NCBI GenBank assembly: GCA_040772845.1
Contig: JAXGXG010000001.1
Coordinates: 6,510,001 to 6,574,000, forward strand
Reading direction: 5' to 3'
Source of the DNA: PWXP01 sp040772845
Lineage (GTDB): Bacteria > Planctomycetota > Planctomycetia > Pirellulales > Thermoguttaceae
DNA: 64,000 nucleotides
Below are positions 34,986 to 44,868 of this stretch, in pieces; the first letter of the stretch is position 1; the number at the start of each line of letters is the position of its first letter. The notes below the pieces were generated by a model. That model saw only the letters and a list, made by a program, of their open reading frames with translations, was not told where the DNA came from and made no database searches. The position numbers and the translations under genes are program-made.

Positions 34986-36122
34986 TCACCCCACCTGCGC
35001 CGCGACGTGGCGAATCACATCTACCACCCGCTGCCGGTCCGCGTCGGTCAGGTTCGATCCGCTAGGCAGGCATAGTCCTTGGGCAAAGAGGCTTTCGGCG
35101 ACCTCACCACCTCGCACGCGACATCCGGCGAACACCGGCTGCATGTGCATCGGCTTCCATAGTGGGCGTGACTCGATGTTCTCGGCTTCCAGGGCCACTC
35201 GCACCTGCTCCGGTGTTGCGCCGAACAGGTCGGCGTCGATGAGGATGCACGTTAACCATCGCGTTGCTCGCCCTCGCGGATGTTCCGGCATCATCGTAAT
35301 GCCTGGCAGGTCGCTCAACGCCTGCTCGTAGTAGGCGAAGTTGGCTCGCCGACTATCGACCCGTGCATCGAGCCATTCCAACTGCCCGCGTCCAACTGCC
35401 GCAAGCAGATTGCTTAATCGGTAGTTGTATCCGACATGCGAGTGTTCGTAATGCGGGGCCGGATCCTTCGCTTGGCTTGCCAGGAATCGCACCTGTTGGC
35501 ACAGTTCGGGATTGGCGGCGATGAACATGCCACCACCGCTGGTCGTGATGATCTTGTTGCCGTTGAAGGAGAAGCACCCGATTTCGCCAAATGTTCCGGC
35601 TGGCCGACCTGCAAACGTTGCCCCCAGCGCCTCGGCGGCATCTTCGATCAGCGGCGCCTCATACTGCCGGCAGACAGGAACGATTCGATCGTAATCGGCG
35701 CACTGCCCATACAAATCGACCGCGATAACCGCCTTCGGCAACCGGCCGCGTCGCCGGCACATCTCAAGTTCCTCGGCCAGCAGGTTCGGGTCCATATTCC
35801 ACGTCGCGCAATCACTATCGACGAACACCGGCTCCGCCCTCTGGTATCGCACCGCATTGGCGGTTGCCGCGAAGGTGAGCGTCGGCACGATCACTTCATC
35901 GCCGGGCCCCACCCCCAGCATCACGAGCGCCAAATGAATCGCCGCCGTCCCGCTTGCCAGCGCCGCCGCATCCGGCACCTCCAACTTTCCAGCGAATTCC
36001 CGTTCAAACGCCTCCACCTGCGGCCCCAGTGGCGCAATCCAATTCGAATCAAACGCCTCCACCAGCAACCCCCGTTCGCAAGGCGACATATGCGGGGGCG
36101 AAAGATAGATGCGGGGTGGCAT
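34986..36122 (-). CDS. DegT/DnrJ/EryC1/StrS aminotransferase, PglE-like
   Basis: PLP-dependent nucleotide-sugar aminotransferase. 378 residues with the PglE-type start IYLSPPHMSPCERG and NWIAPLGPQVEAFE, PLP pocket ASGTAAIHLAL, LIEDAAEALGA, and the Schiff-base Lys in FSFNGNKIITTSGGG (about residue 185). The tail includes RPLWKPMHMQPVF and CLPSGSNLT. The closest match I recall is UDP-4-keto-6-deoxy-GlcNAc 4-aminotransferase of the bacillosamine pathway. Together with the PglF/CapD-like dehydratase at 46068 and the PglC-like transferase at 37228 this supports a 4-amino-sugar route. Last gene of the glycan cluster, 17 nt after the methyltransferase. Confidence 0.9.
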   Translation of the reverse strand: MPPRIYLSPPHMSPCERGLLVEAFDSNWIAPLGPQVEAFEREFAGKLEVPDAAALASGTAAIHLALVMLGVGPGDEVIVPTLTFAATANAVRYQRAEPVFVDSDCATWNMDPNLLAEELEMCRRRGRLPKAVIAVDLYGQCADYDRIVPVCRQYEAPLIEDAAEALGATFAGRPAGTFGEIGCFSFNGNKIITTSGGGMFIAANPELCQQVRFLASQAKDPAPHYEHSHVGYNYRLSNLLAAVGRGQLEWLDARVDSRRANFAYYEQALSDLPGITMMPEHPRGRATRWLTCILIDADLFGATPEQVRVALEAENIESRPLWKPMHMQPVFAGCRVRGGEVAESLFAQGLCLPSGSNLTDADRQRVVDVIRHVAAQVG

Positions 36123-36139
36123 GGAGAGTGATACTGATA

Positions 36140-36973
36140 CTAAGTAGTTGGCGACGGGGCAACGTGTTTTCTGAGCAAGTAGACCTGGATAGGTGAGTAA
36201 TCCCCTGATGGCGGCATATCGGCGAAGAATCGCACGAAGTGTGTATTGTACAGTACCTCGCGCTTTGTGATCGCCGGATAGACAACGCGACTGACGAAGT
36301 AGTGTGTACTCAAAAAATTGCTGGGCGCTAACGCACGATCGACCGAAACCGGTTCAGCGATATCAAAGAATGGCTCGCATTCGCGAATGAACACGTGCTT
36401 GTCAAGCCATAGATTGTGGTGCGGAGCATTATTGGGTTCGAGCCCGAGTTCGGCACGCGCCTCATTTAGCACCTTCAGACCGTCAATGAAAGCCTCGACG
36501 CACACCCAGTGTCCACCGGGACGCAGAACGCGCGCGATTTCTCGAAACGCCTTCGCTTGATCGGCGCGGTCCATGACATTGATAACACATCGCTCAGTGA
36601 CAACAATATCGCATGAGGCATCACACAGATCGAGAGAGCGTACATCACCCTGACGAATGCGGCACTGCGGAATATCCCTTTGTTGCGCCAGCGACACCAT
36701 TTCTGGGGTGTACTCGACGCCGGCCAGAGCCAACGCCGGAAACTGATCGCGAAGCAGATCAAGCAGCAATCCATTACCGCAGCCGATCTCGACCAACTCG
36801 CAGGGCTTTGCACCCCGTGCGGTCAGATAGTCCACCACCTGGACGATCACTCCCACTTCCTTTGTTCGCGTTACTTCGTCATGCATGGTGGACGACGCTG
36901 CCGTCCCGTGTGTCGCTGCTTGGGCGCGATAATGATCCAACACGATTTGGGTGTATGAATGGGGGGTAGTCAA
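36140..36973 (-). CDS. Class I SAM-dependent methyltransferase
   Basis: 277 residues. SAM motif I is LVEIGCGNGLLL (about residues 61-72), the acidic loop is AGVEYTPEMV, and the post-I aspartate lies in QGDVRSLDL. IVVTERCVINVMD and FREIARVLRPGGHWVCVEAF are the usual strands 4 and 5. Such enzymes in glycan clusters methylate sugars or lipid carriers; the substrate is unknown. The start is TTG 36973, supported by GGAGG 8 nt upstream. The gene precedes the aminotransferase by 17 nt. The 254 nt upstream, to the phospho-sugar transferase, contain no supported gene. Confidence 0.85.
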   Translation of the reverse strand: MTTPHSYTQIVLDHYRAQAATHGTAASSTMHDEVTRTKEVGVIVQVVDYLTARGAKPCELVEIGCGNGLLLDLLRDQFPALALAGVEYTPEMVSLAQQRDIPQCRIRQGDVRSLDLCDASCDIVVTERCVINVMDRADQAKAFREIARVLRPGGHWVCVEAFIDGLKVLNEARAELGLEPNNAPHHNLWLDKHVFIRECEPFFDIAEPVSVDRALAPSNFLSTHYFVSRVVYPAITKREVLYNTHFVRFFADMPPSGDYSPIQVYLLRKHVAPSPTT

Positions 36974-37227
36974 GCTGTTTGCCTCCGTCCAAAGAATGTG
37001 GTGTTCTCGTTACACAGGTCGGAAATCGGTACCCGATTGATCAGATACCTCCTGAGGACGGCAGCTTTCTGGTCCCTGCAAAAACGTCGTCGTTGCGTCC
37101 TCACGAAACCTCCTCATCCAGGGGTGCCATTCCAATCTGCACGACGGAGAATCTCCAGTTCCGAGTGAAGCAACACAGCCCCACACTTTGGAGACTGCGT
37201 ACAATTGCCTTGGCATGACCGCCCGCG

Positions 37228-37974
37228 TCAATAACATGAACCGCCGCCTGCTTGCTCATACCTGCGAGCCTCTTGACACTTCAGAAAATGCGGCTCGACC
37301 TGCTTCGATTCTTCCGCAGGCAGGGTGTGGAGGGCGGTGAGGCGCGGCGCGTGCGTGCCCCAGAACTCGGCAATTTCGGCGCCGCCGCCGGCGCGCACGC
37401 CGTGGCGGTCGAGCACGCGCAGGACGGTCCGCCACAGGATGCTCACATCGAGCCACAGCGAGGCGTGCTCGGCATACCACACGTCGAGCGCCAGCCGCCG
37501 GGGCCAATCGAGGTCGTTGCGCCCGCACACCTGCGCCAGACCGGTAACGCCCGGCTTCACCGCATGCCGCCGGCGCTGCCGCGGCGTGTAACGCGGCAGG
37601 TACCGCATCATCAGTGGCCGCGGACCGACGAGCGACATATCGCCGCGCAGCACATTGAACAACTGCGGCAGTTCATCCAGACTCCAGGTGCGCAAGAAAC
37701 GTCCTAGTTTGGTTAGTCGTTGGGCGTCTGGGAGAAGCCGTCCCTCGGCATCGCATGCGTCGGTCATCGTGCGGAATTTCAGCACGCGAAACGGCCGCTC
37801 GTTCAAACCGGGCCGCAACTGTCGAAAGAGGACCGGGCTCCCCAACCGCAGCTGCACCACCACCGCCACCATAGCCAGCGCCGGCGAGGCCAACGCCAGC
37901 AACGTCAGGCTTACGGCGATGTCGAAAAGACGCTTTCCGAAGGTGAGATAGATCCAGTTCACATGCTTCTCCAC
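37228..37974 (-). CDS. Polyprenyl-phosphate phospho-sugar transferase (PglC/WcaJ-like)
   Basis: Initiates glycan assembly by moving a phospho-sugar from a nucleotide sugar to undecaprenyl phosphate at the inner membrane. 248 residues: one reentrant helix (about 15-37, KRLFDIAVSLTLLALASPAL), then PVLFRQLRPGLNERPF, VLKFRTM, the catalytic Asp-Glu in SLDELPQLFNVLRGDMS, LVGPRP, and KPGVTGLAQVCGRN. This is the minimal catalytic domain without the extra helices of WbaP. An unusual charged C-terminal tail follows. Start GTG 37974; the GTG at 37962 (MNWIYL) is an alternative with a better spaced GGAG. Confidence 0.93.
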   Translation of the reverse strand: MEKHVNWIYLTFGKRLFDIAVSLTLLALASPALAMVAVVVQLRLGSPVLFRQLRPGLNERPFRVLKFRTMTDACDAEGRLLPDAQRLTKLGRFLRTWSLDELPQLFNVLRGDMSLVGPRPLMMRYLPRYTPRQRRRHAVKPGVTGLAQVCGRNDLDWPRRLALDVWYAEHASLWLDVSILWRTVLRVLDRHGVRAGGGAEIAEFWGTHAPRLTALHTLPAEESKQVEPHFLKCQEARRYEQAGGGSCY

Positions 37975-37980
37975 GGTCTC

Positions 37981-39222
37981 CTACAAACCCATGGCTTCCA
38001 GCATTGCCGCGTTCACCTTGTGGACATCATAGCGATCCTCGGCATACCGGCGACTTGCACGACCCATGATGGCAATCTGCTCGGGATTGTCAAGGAAGAA
38101 CTGTATAGCTGCCACTAGCGCTTCCACGTTCCGAGGTGGAACCAGAATGCCATTGACGCCTATCTTCAATCCTCTCGTTCGAGCCCATTCATGCATGGCT
38201 TGACGCACCAAGACTCCGCGCGAAGGCGGCACGTCAACTGCCTGCTTTCCGATCGCATCTTCCTCGGCCAGCAACACAGTCTCCCTGCAACCAGGCGCGT
38301 CGGTCGTGATGATTGGTCGTCCGATTGCCATGGCCTCTAGTATTGTGCGAGGGATGCCTTCTCGGTAGTAGGACGGCAAAACGAAGACACTCGAGTCTCG
38401 GTAGGCGGGGCGTACGTCGGAAAGCTGGCCCAAGTAGTCAACCACACCGTCTGTCCGCCACCTGCTCACCTCTGCCTGCGAAATGGAACTTGGGTTGGAA
38501 TCAAGCTCTCCTGCGACCTGGAACTGGAGACTACAACGCTTGCCACCGAAGCGAGAGCCGATCGCCCGGGCGGCGTCTACGAATTCTCGCACGCCCTTGT
38601 CTTTGATCAGGCGCGCCACCATCAGGAAACGGCAACGCCCCTGTACGGAGCAAACCTCATGGAACCCATAGAACTCGTTGTCCACGCCAATTCCGTCCAG
38701 AAGATGGGCCTTGTGCTCCGTAGTGCATTTGTCCTGCCGTAGCTCTCTCAAGTCATCCGGATTCAGGAAGAACACGCCAGTGCTTCCCGGCAGAATCGCC
38801 CGATAGAGCACCCTCGCCACGATTGCCGCAATCCGATGCTTGAGGCCCTCTGCTGGCATGTATGCGTATCCCATGCCTTCAATCATGGAGAACACCTTCG
38901 CACGGCTGACCAACCTCGCGGCACATCCACCCCAGACGATCGGCTTGATCGTGTAAGCGAGAACAACATCAGGCCGCACCCGGCGAATCATGCGGCATAG
39001 ATCGTACACAGTGATCACATCCACGAGCGGATTCAACCCGGCACGAGCGAGTCGGATGGGATGATAGTTGACTCCCATTTCGGCCAGCTTGGCCTCGGTG
39101 CTCGGATCACGGCCGTTGGCAGCGGCCACCACCGAGTGCCCTTTATCGAGCATCGCTCGGATCAAAGGACCGCGGAAATGGACAAGTGAACTGGCCAACC
39201 CGCCGATAATTAGGACCTTCAC
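37981..39222 (-). CDS. GT4 family glycosyltransferase (PglA-like)
   Basis: 413 residues, GT-B fold. N-lobe VKVLIIGGLASSLVHFRGPL and RAGLNPLVDVITVYDL, with IEGMGYAYM, matches the PglA/CapM-type organisation. The C-lobe has FLMVARLIKDKGVREFVDAA and the nucleotide-sugar-binding E-x7-E region LPSYYREGIPRTILEAMA. Predicted to add the second sugar to a lipid-linked amino sugar; acceptor and donor are inference. The start is GTG 39222, with GGGAGG 5 nt upstream and a GTGA overlap with the preceding gene. An insertion around residues 340-370 (AIGKQAVDVPPSRGVLVRQA) is unlike typical members. Confidence 0.9.
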   Translation of the reverse strand: MKVLIIGGLASSLVHFRGPLIRAMLDKGHSVVAAANGRDPSTEAKLAEMGVNYHPIRLARAGLNPLVDVITVYDLCRMIRRVRPDVVLAYTIKPIVWGGCAARLVSRAKVFSMIEGMGYAYMPAEGLKHRIAAIVARVLYRAILPGSTGVFFLNPDDLRELRQDKCTTEHKAHLLDGIGVDNEFYGFHEVCSVQGRCRFLMVARLIKDKGVREFVDAARAIGSRFGGKRCSLQFQVAGELDSNPSSISQAEVSRWRTDGVVDYLGQLSDVRPAYRDSSVFVLPSYYREGIPRTILEAMAIGRPIITTDAPGCRETVLLAEEDAIGKQAVDVPPSRGVLVRQAMHEWARTRGLKIGVNGILVPPRNVEALVAAIQFFLDNPEQIAIMGRASRRYAEDRYDVHKVNAAMLEAMGL

Positions 39223-40373
39223 GGCAACCTCCCGTGTGGGTTCTGCATGACCTCGTTCCACAAGGCGTGGTACGCATTGACCATACGTTCCAGACTGAAA
39301 TTGGCTGCAATTCGATCTCGGCATCGCTTTCCAACGACGTCTCGTCCGTCACGACGGATGCAGGCCAAGGCTCTTTCCGCGGCCTGCGCCAGAGCCACCG
39401 GGTTGCGCGGCGGAGCCACCCACTCTGGATTTCCTACAATCAGGGCCGCGTCACCCACGTTGGTGGTAACACAAGGAGTTCCACATGCCATTGACTCCGC
39501 TACCACGTTTGGGAATGCTTCACTCGCGCTGGACAGCACGTGTATATCGAAAGCGTTCATTATGTCGGGAATATCTGTGCGGGGGCCGATGAGCATCGTG
39601 CGCTTCTCCAAACCCAGACGCTGAATTGTCGCGAGAAGCTTCGCATTGTCGTGCGACATATTTGTGCCGACCAAGGCGCACCGGAACGCGACACCGTGTG
39701 CAACCAAGTACGATAGGGCTTGAAGTAAGTTCGGATGATCCTTCTGCACGTCCCATCGCGCCACCATTCCTAGAAGTGTTTCTTCCTGACGAACGCCGAG
39801 TTCCAAGCGAATTCGGTCGCGCGCACTGGAATCGGGGTGAAAGCGTGCAAGATTGCACCCGTTTCGAATCACTCGAAACTTCTCGCGCCGGTAGCCCAAT
39901 GCCTGATGTGCTCGTGCCGCTTCGCTGGAGCAACACGCGATAGCAGTCGGGACCCACCTCGACAACAAAGCGCATGCACGTGAGATTCCACGCGTGAGCG
40001 GCGCATCCACATGTAAATTCCGAATCCCCCATATCACTCGCCTGCATCCTGCCAATCTTGCCATTGAGCCGCCCAGCAGATCGGCGTGATACATCCATGT
40101 CTGAACAATGTCCGGCCTCTTGGCTCGGAGAAGACGCCGGACTGAAAGCAAAGGAATGCCAGCTAGTCTGCCTCGTTGCATGTTCAGGCTAGCCACATCT
40201 ACACCCCGTCTTCGCAGCACTTCGCCATAGGGGCTGTCGTCGAGCATCGACACTACCGTATGCTCAACCTCGTCAGCCGTCGCGGAGACAAGTGCTGTGA
40301 GAACCGCTTGCGCCCCTCCTTGGCCAAGGCTGGTAATCACATGGAGCACCTTCATTTTCCTGTCAGTATTCAT
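39219..40373 (-). CDS. GT4 family glycosyltransferase
   Basis: 384 residues, GT-B fold with N-lobe MKVLHVITSLGQGGAQAVL and C-lobe LGMVARWDVQKDHPNLLQAL. The donor-site E-x7-E lies in SSASEAFPNVVAESMACGTP. The N-lobe also carries VIWGIRNLHVD and the helix RLRRAKRPDIVQTWMYHAD-like segment found in EpsF/PelF-type enzymes. Sugar specificity cannot be read. The start ATG 40373 has no clear ribosome site; an internal ATG at 40355 (MKVLHV) is almost as likely. The 3' end overlaps the following glycosyltransferase by 4 nt. Confidence 0.9.
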   Translation of the reverse strand: MNTDRKMKVLHVITSLGQGGAQAVLTALVSATADEVEHTVVSMLDDSPYGEVLRRRGVDVASLNMQRGRLAGIPLLSVRRLLRAKRPDIVQTWMYHADLLGGSMARLAGCRRVIWGIRNLHVDAPLTRGISRACALLSRWVPTAIACCSSEAARAHQALGYRREKFRVIRNGCNLARFHPDSSARDRIRLELGVRQEETLLGMVARWDVQKDHPNLLQALSYLVAHGVAFRCALVGTNMSHDNAKLLATIQRLGLEKRTMLIGPRTDIPDIMNAFDIHVLSSASEAFPNVVAESMACGTPCVTTNVGDAALIVGNPEWVAPPRNPVALAQAAERALACIRRDGRDVVGKRCRDRIAANFSLERMVNAYHALWNEVMQNPHGRLP

Positions 40374-40413
40374 TGTGTCTATGTCGGCAAATGCTCTTTG
40401 AGAAGGCCATGAA

Positions 40414-41511
40414 TCACGCGGTTACGCCTAACACCTTCAAGTATTTATCTAACGCCTCCTCTACACTGAAAGCTTGGGCGCGTTGCACGACATTGGGATG
40501 CATGTGATCCTTCAGTGCGGCCCCGATAGCAAGAGCCAGGGCTTCCCGATCTGCCACGGGTACTAGTCTACCCCATTGGCCGTCTTCGAGGATTTCACGA
40601 GGGCCACTGGGACAGTCCGTCGCAACGATCGGCGCGCCGCAGGCCATTGCCTCGCCCAATACCTTAGGGAAGCCTTCCCACCGGGACGAGAGTACGAAGA
40701 CTGCCGCGCGGCGCATATAGGCGAACGGATTTTCCACAAATCCAGGTAGGGCGACATCGGCACCCAGACCAAGTTCCGTCACCAATGCTTCCAATGAGCT
40801 GCGCTCTTTGCCCTCCCCAAGAATCATCAGCCGAGCCTGACGCGTCTCACGCAGCAGCGCAAAGGCTCGGAGCAAGGTGGGATAGTCTTTAGCCGGCGTC
40901 AGCCGTCCGACACTTAGCACCACTGGCGGCTCAAAAGGCGCAAACCACGGATGACTCAGGGGTTCTGCGGCCCGTGCAGTTATCGCCGGTGTCTCGACTG
41001 GGTTGCAGATTGTTTTGATCTTCTCTCCATTGAGGCCAATGGTTGCGGCCAAGTCATCCGCCACCCCTTGCGATACTGCAATGACGCTGTCGGCAAGGCG
41101 ATAGGTAAGACACGCGAATAGTGGCACTAGATGCCCCCGAAGCTTCACGGGGCGCGATTGTGACAACATGGTATGCTCGCTGACCACAAGTCGCGTCGGT
41201 ACGCGCGCGATGCGGTGGGCGGAAATCGCAACGATATTAGCATGGTTTAGCGCCGACAGCAGCGCCACCGGCCGCTCCCGTCGCAAGTAACGCACGAGGC
41301 GTGGCAATCCGAACGACACACAAGGCACGCCCAAGTCAACGATACGCACCGCTTCGGCGACGGTAGGCAGCCAAACGCCCTTCGCTTTCGCAAGTACCAA
41401 GTCAACTCTGTAACCGCGGCCTACCATACTATTGGCTAGCGTCACCATGACCCGCTCGGCCCCTCCAGCCGCCAAAGACGGCAGATACATGGCAATTGTC
41501 TTTCCATTCAT
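40414..41511 (-). CDS. GT4 family glycosyltransferase
   Basis: 365 residues, GT-B fold: MYLPSLAAGGAERVMVTLA at the N-terminus, VVSEHTML and VIAVSQGVADDLA in the N-lobe. The C-lobe has VLSVGRLTPAKDYPTLLRAF and LSSRWEGFPKVLGEAMACG (E-x7-E), with CPSGPREIL. The last motif is common in GalNAc/Gal alpha-transferases of the PglJ/PglH group, so it may extend the same chain. The start is ATG 41511 with AAGGAA about 10 nt upstream; the frame is open a further 74 codons upstream but that part has no family similarity. It lies 79 nt downstream of the Wzy-like gene. Confidence 0.9.
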   Translation of the reverse strand: MNGKTIAMYLPSLAAGGAERVMVTLANSMVGRGYRVDLVLAKAKGVWLPTVAEAVRIVDLGVPCVSFGLPRLVRYLRRERPVALLSALNHANIVAISAHRIARVPTRLVVSEHTMLSQSRPVKLRGHLVPLFACLTYRLADSVIAVSQGVADDLAATIGLNGEKIKTICNPVETPAITARAAEPLSHPWFAPFEPPVVLSVGRLTPAKDYPTLLRAFALLRETRQARLMILGEGKERSSLEALVTELGLGADVALPGFVENPFAYMRRAAVFVLSSRWEGFPKVLGEAMACGAPIVATDCPSGPREILEDGQWGRLVPVADREALALAIGAALKDHMHPNVVQRAQAFSVEEALDKYLKVLGVTA

Positions 41512-41590
41512 GTTGGACAGTTCCTTTGTCGCCTTGCGGCGCATTAGTCTCATTGGTCCGGGACGCGCACCTCGTGGATCAGACGTGGAT

Positions 41591-43159
41591 TCATGCTGTT
41601 GCCGAGCGATGAGACCGTTTGCCACAACAGTCGGACTCCTCGGAGCCGAAAGCCTTTGAGTCATAAAGGCGAGGGCATCGCTGAAGGAGTGATGCACGTA
41701 TACACATTGCCAGCAGGTAGGCCGGAATCGCATACCACACGAGCGGCCGAATCACAAAATGCAGTTCGCCTCGCGGCCAGTATAGCGCAAAGGACAGGAA
41801 CACCGCCATGGCTGCTACCTTGGCGGCGTCCCCGGATGACGTGCCCCAGTGGGATAGGCGACCGAAAGCATAACCTATGGCAGCCATCGCCAATGGCGTA
41901 CCATACCAGCCAAAACTGAGGTACGCTTCTGCAAGGAACGAAAACCCTACCCCTCCACCCCTCCTGTACAGCATGGGATCGACTGCCTCCGTCAGCCAGC
42001 GTCCTAGCTGGCCATATTGCACTGCCGGATGTGTCTCCCAGAAGAGATTCGGAATCACGGCTGATAGGTTGGCCAAGTAACTCCTTCCGTAATCGAAAGG
42101 ACGCACAGCAGGAACCAACTCGAGCGTGTGGGCTATCGTCCTCATCGAACCGCCCATTTCTGCAATTGACCGAACCAGTATATTGTGGTGATATCCGAGT
42201 GATGCAAGCCATGCCTCGGGGGACATACGGTCTCCTCCCTCCAGCCCCCGAGCTATCTCCACCATAGGAAATACAAGAATCAACACGGCGAGACTGCCAG
42301 CCAGTACTAGCCAGGACGGTATCCGTCGGATTATTCGATGCCACGCCCACACCGCAGCAATGATTGGCATAATCGCCCAGCCCCGCGTTCCCACAAAGAG
42401 CATCAATAACGAATAGATGAAGATCAACGCGAGCCCGCCCCATCTCAGGGTTCCCCTTCTGCGTCCCCCAATCATCACGAACAAGGCTCCCGGGATGAAT
42501 AAATGTGCGGCAATTTGTGTGACAGACTGCATGCCGGTTTCTGCGTCTTGTTGATAGAGCGAGGAATAGCCGGACTGTATTACGATGGCAATGCTACGCA
42601 AAAGTTGACTCGCCATGGGAACGATCGAAATAGCCAAGAGTGCTAGCCCCGTTCGAATCAATGCGGCGTCGGTCTGCGGGGTCGGGAGTCCATGCCGCGT
42701 AGCTCGTGTATGGAACGGCGTCTTGAGCACGCCGACGAGCGCACCCAAGTGTAGCCCGGAAAGCCCTAAGAGAACCAAGTACAGCGTCTGCGCTTCGATA
42801 ACGGCGGGAAACCTGCCGCTAAGCAGCCCCGATTGGTTCAGGTCGGCGACCTGCAAGAACGCCTGACTGGCATTGAACAAGATAGCAGCTAACAGAAAGA
42901 TAGTATAGGGGCAAAACACATAGCGAGCTACTGCGGCCCAGGACACCACGCACCAGGTACAAATCACGCTGAGCAGGATACACAGAGGCGATACTGCTGC
43001 GACTGCATTTGATTGAGTCAGTCGAACGAAGCCAGGGACTGCGATGATGCCAAGCACAAGACAGGCATGAAGCAAGAGTACCACCATTCGCCTATTTGGG
43101 ATTGTACTCTTGGTTATCTTACCCGCACAAGACTCACACATGTGTATAGTAGTGTCCAA
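41591..43159 (-). CDS. O-antigen/oligosaccharide repeat polymerase (Wzy-like)
   Basis: 522-residue polytopic membrane protein with about 11 to 12 hydrophobic helices and one large periplasmic loop (about 300-400: EGGDRMSPEAWLASLGYHHN and PNLFWETHPAVQYGQLG). This layout and the motif SGLHLGALVG fit the oligosaccharide repeat-unit polymerase group, the step that joins lipid-linked units in the periplasm. Primary sequence in this family is poorly conserved, so the call rests on topology and neighbours (Wzx-like flippase, three GT4). The start is uncertain: TTG 43159, ATG 43141 and ATG 43087 are all in frame, and none has a strong ribosome site. Confidence 0.78.
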   Translation of the reverse strand: MDTTIHMCESCAGKITKSTIPNRRMVVLLLHACLVLGIIAVPGFVRLTQSNAVAAVSPLCILLSVICTWCVVSWAAVARYVFCPYTIFLLAAILFNASQAFLQVADLNQSGLLSGRFPAVIEAQTLYLVLLGLSGLHLGALVGVLKTPFHTRATRHGLPTPQTDAALIRTGLALLAISIVPMASQLLRSIAIVIQSGYSSLYQQDAETGMQSVTQIAAHLFIPGALFVMIGGRRRGTLRWGGLALIFIYSLLMLFVGTRGWAIMPIIAAVWAWHRIIRRIPSWLVLAGSLAVLILVFPMVEIARGLEGGDRMSPEAWLASLGYHHNILVRSIAEMGGSMRTIAHTLELVPAVRPFDYGRSYLANLSAVIPNLFWETHPAVQYGQLGRWLTEAVDPMLYRRGGGVGFSFLAEAYLSFGWYGTPLAMAAIGYAFGRLSHWGTSSGDAAKVAAMAVFLSFALYWPRGELHFVIRPLVWYAIPAYLLAMCIRASLLQRCPRLYDSKAFGSEESDCCGKRSHRSATA

Positions 43160-43187
43160 TCGGTGGGAGTGCTTCCTCGGTCGCTAC

Positions 43188-44726
43188 TCATTCCAGTGCT
43201 GTGGAAAGGGCACCGTCTGCCCCTGCTACTATGCCCTCCGACGATTCGCACCGGCGCAATAGCTCGTTCGATCCAGTCTTCGAGGCGTTTCGTAGTGCCC
43301 ACCACACGACTGCGCTAGCGCCGAGTATCTTGGCAATCGCCACGAGCACCAACGCATACGCAACACCAAGGACTCCCCACTGCGGCACGGCCCAGGCGCA
43401 GAGCAGTGCCGTGAGGGCCGCCAAGCCTGCGAAGAGCGGCACCTGCACACCGAACAATCGCGCGGCCGTCATGCCGTATCCGAGCACGGAAGCCACAAAT
43501 GCAAGTCCGGATGCAGCCATGAGCCAGACAAACTCCGTGGAATACTGAGCATAGTCCGCCCGATACAGGAATGTGAGAAGCTCTCGGCCGAAGCCCCAGG
43601 CGACCGTGATGCCGCCGATTCCCAGCAGGATCCCGATGCAAGCCATCCATGCCAACAAACGCAAGTATTCCCCGTAACGCCCCGTAGCGTAATACTGTGC
43701 TAGGCGAGGGGTCGCTGTTTGGCCAAGGGCGCCTACCACCAAGGCACTCACCACTTGCAGGTAGGCGATGGCGGCGAAATACCCCAGTTCGCGCTCACCC
43801 AGTTCGCGCTCAATCCAGTACTTCGGAATATTGATGTCCAGCGATATCAGCATCATCACCACCCCAAGCGGCAAGGCAAACCAGGCCAGCTGCGCCAGTC
43901 GGTGCCATTCCCACAAAGGACGTGATAGGTTTCGGTGCTCTGCACCGAGAAGGCACACAGCCTTGACGCGTTCGTAACTGATCAGAAGAAGCATCGAGAC
44001 GATCGTCATTGCTGTTACCCCCCACAGCAAACTCTTCGTCACGACCACCACCGCTGTTAGCGTGACCAGGAGCGAGATTCCCTTCATCACCTTGGCGAGA
44101 GCAACGCGGTCCATGCGCTCGCATTTCTGCATGAGGCCATGGTAGGCATCGCTGTATCCCTCGACGGCCTTGAACAGCCCAACCGCAAGGACCAGATGAG
44201 CCACCTCGGGCCGATATCCGGACCAGAAGGTAACCCCAGCTATTAGCAGTATCGCCATGACGGATGTGGCAATCCGAAGCGCGAGGTAATGGCCGAACTG
44301 GTACTCGCTTTTCGCGTCGGTCGCCAGCACCGCCCGCAGTTGCAGCATGGACAGCATGATGATGGGCGCAGTCACGGCGACCGCGAGGGCAAAATGCCCA
44401 ACCATTTCTGGCGAACCCAGTTTCGCCAATACGACAAGCATGCCCCATTGGCAGGCCGCGTAGACGATGTTGCCCGCCAGTGCGCATACAGAATTGACTC
44501 GCAACGAATGGGATTGGGGCGACAACCATGCATGTGCGACAGGCGGTTCGCCAGGGCTATGCTGTGCAACCGGAGCGACATGGATCCCGCATGGCAGCGA
44601 GTCAGCCTTAGGGGGGCGAGGAACCAACTCCCATCTCGTCGCATCCACATTGGCGCGGCTGGCAGCCTCGCGGGTTGCCTCAGCAACCAGATTCGCTCTG
44701 TAAGGCCCTAATCCTCCCTTCTTCAT
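43188..44726 (-). CDS. Polysaccharide flippase (Wzx-like, MOP superfamily)
   Basis: About 512 residues with roughly 12 helices from residue 75 on. It includes SVCALAGNIVYAACQWGMLVVL, the MOP-type first helix, and the paired motif GYSDAYHGLMQKCERMDRVALA (positions about 200-221), typical of Wzx/RfbX flippases that move lipid-linked repeats across the inner membrane. A long polar N-terminal segment (about 70 residues) precedes helix 1. ATG 44726 is chosen because the upstream option at 44891 would overlap the methyltransferase and add 55 charged residues; neither has a strong ribosome site. Ends 28 nt before the Wzy-like start. Confidence 0.82.
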   Translation of the reverse strand: MKKGGLGPYRANLVAEATREAASRANVDATRWELVPRPPKADSLPCGIHVAPVAQHSPGEPPVAHAWLSPQSHSLRVNSVCALAGNIVYAACQWGMLVVLAKLGSPEMVGHFALAVAVTAPIIMLSMLQLRAVLATDAKSEYQFGHYLALRIATSVMAILLIAGVTFWSGYRPEVAHLVLAVGLFKAVEGYSDAYHGLMQKCERMDRVALAKVMKGISLLVTLTAVVVVTKSLLWGVTAMTIVSMLLLISYERVKAVCLLGAEHRNLSRPLWEWHRLAQLAWFALPLGVVMMLISLDINIPKYWIERELGERELGYFAAIAYLQVVSALVVGALGQTATPRLAQYYATGRYGEYLRLLAWMACIGILLGIGGITVAWGFGRELLTFLYRADYAQYSTEFVWLMAASGLAFVASVLGYGMTAARLFGVQVPLFAGLAALTALLCAWAVPQWGVLGVAYALVLVAIAKILGASAVVWWALRNASKTGSNELLRRCESSEGIVAGADGALSTALE

Positions 44727-44868
44727 GCTTTTCACGGATTTCTCGAAGCACTCAGGCACAACCTTGCACTTCGCGAGGTTCCGGTCTTGAGCCCGTGTCA
44801 GGTTTCCATGAGCGCGCACTGGAGAGCATTGGCCTACTGTCGTGGAGCAATTCTCCCCACTCTCTCGT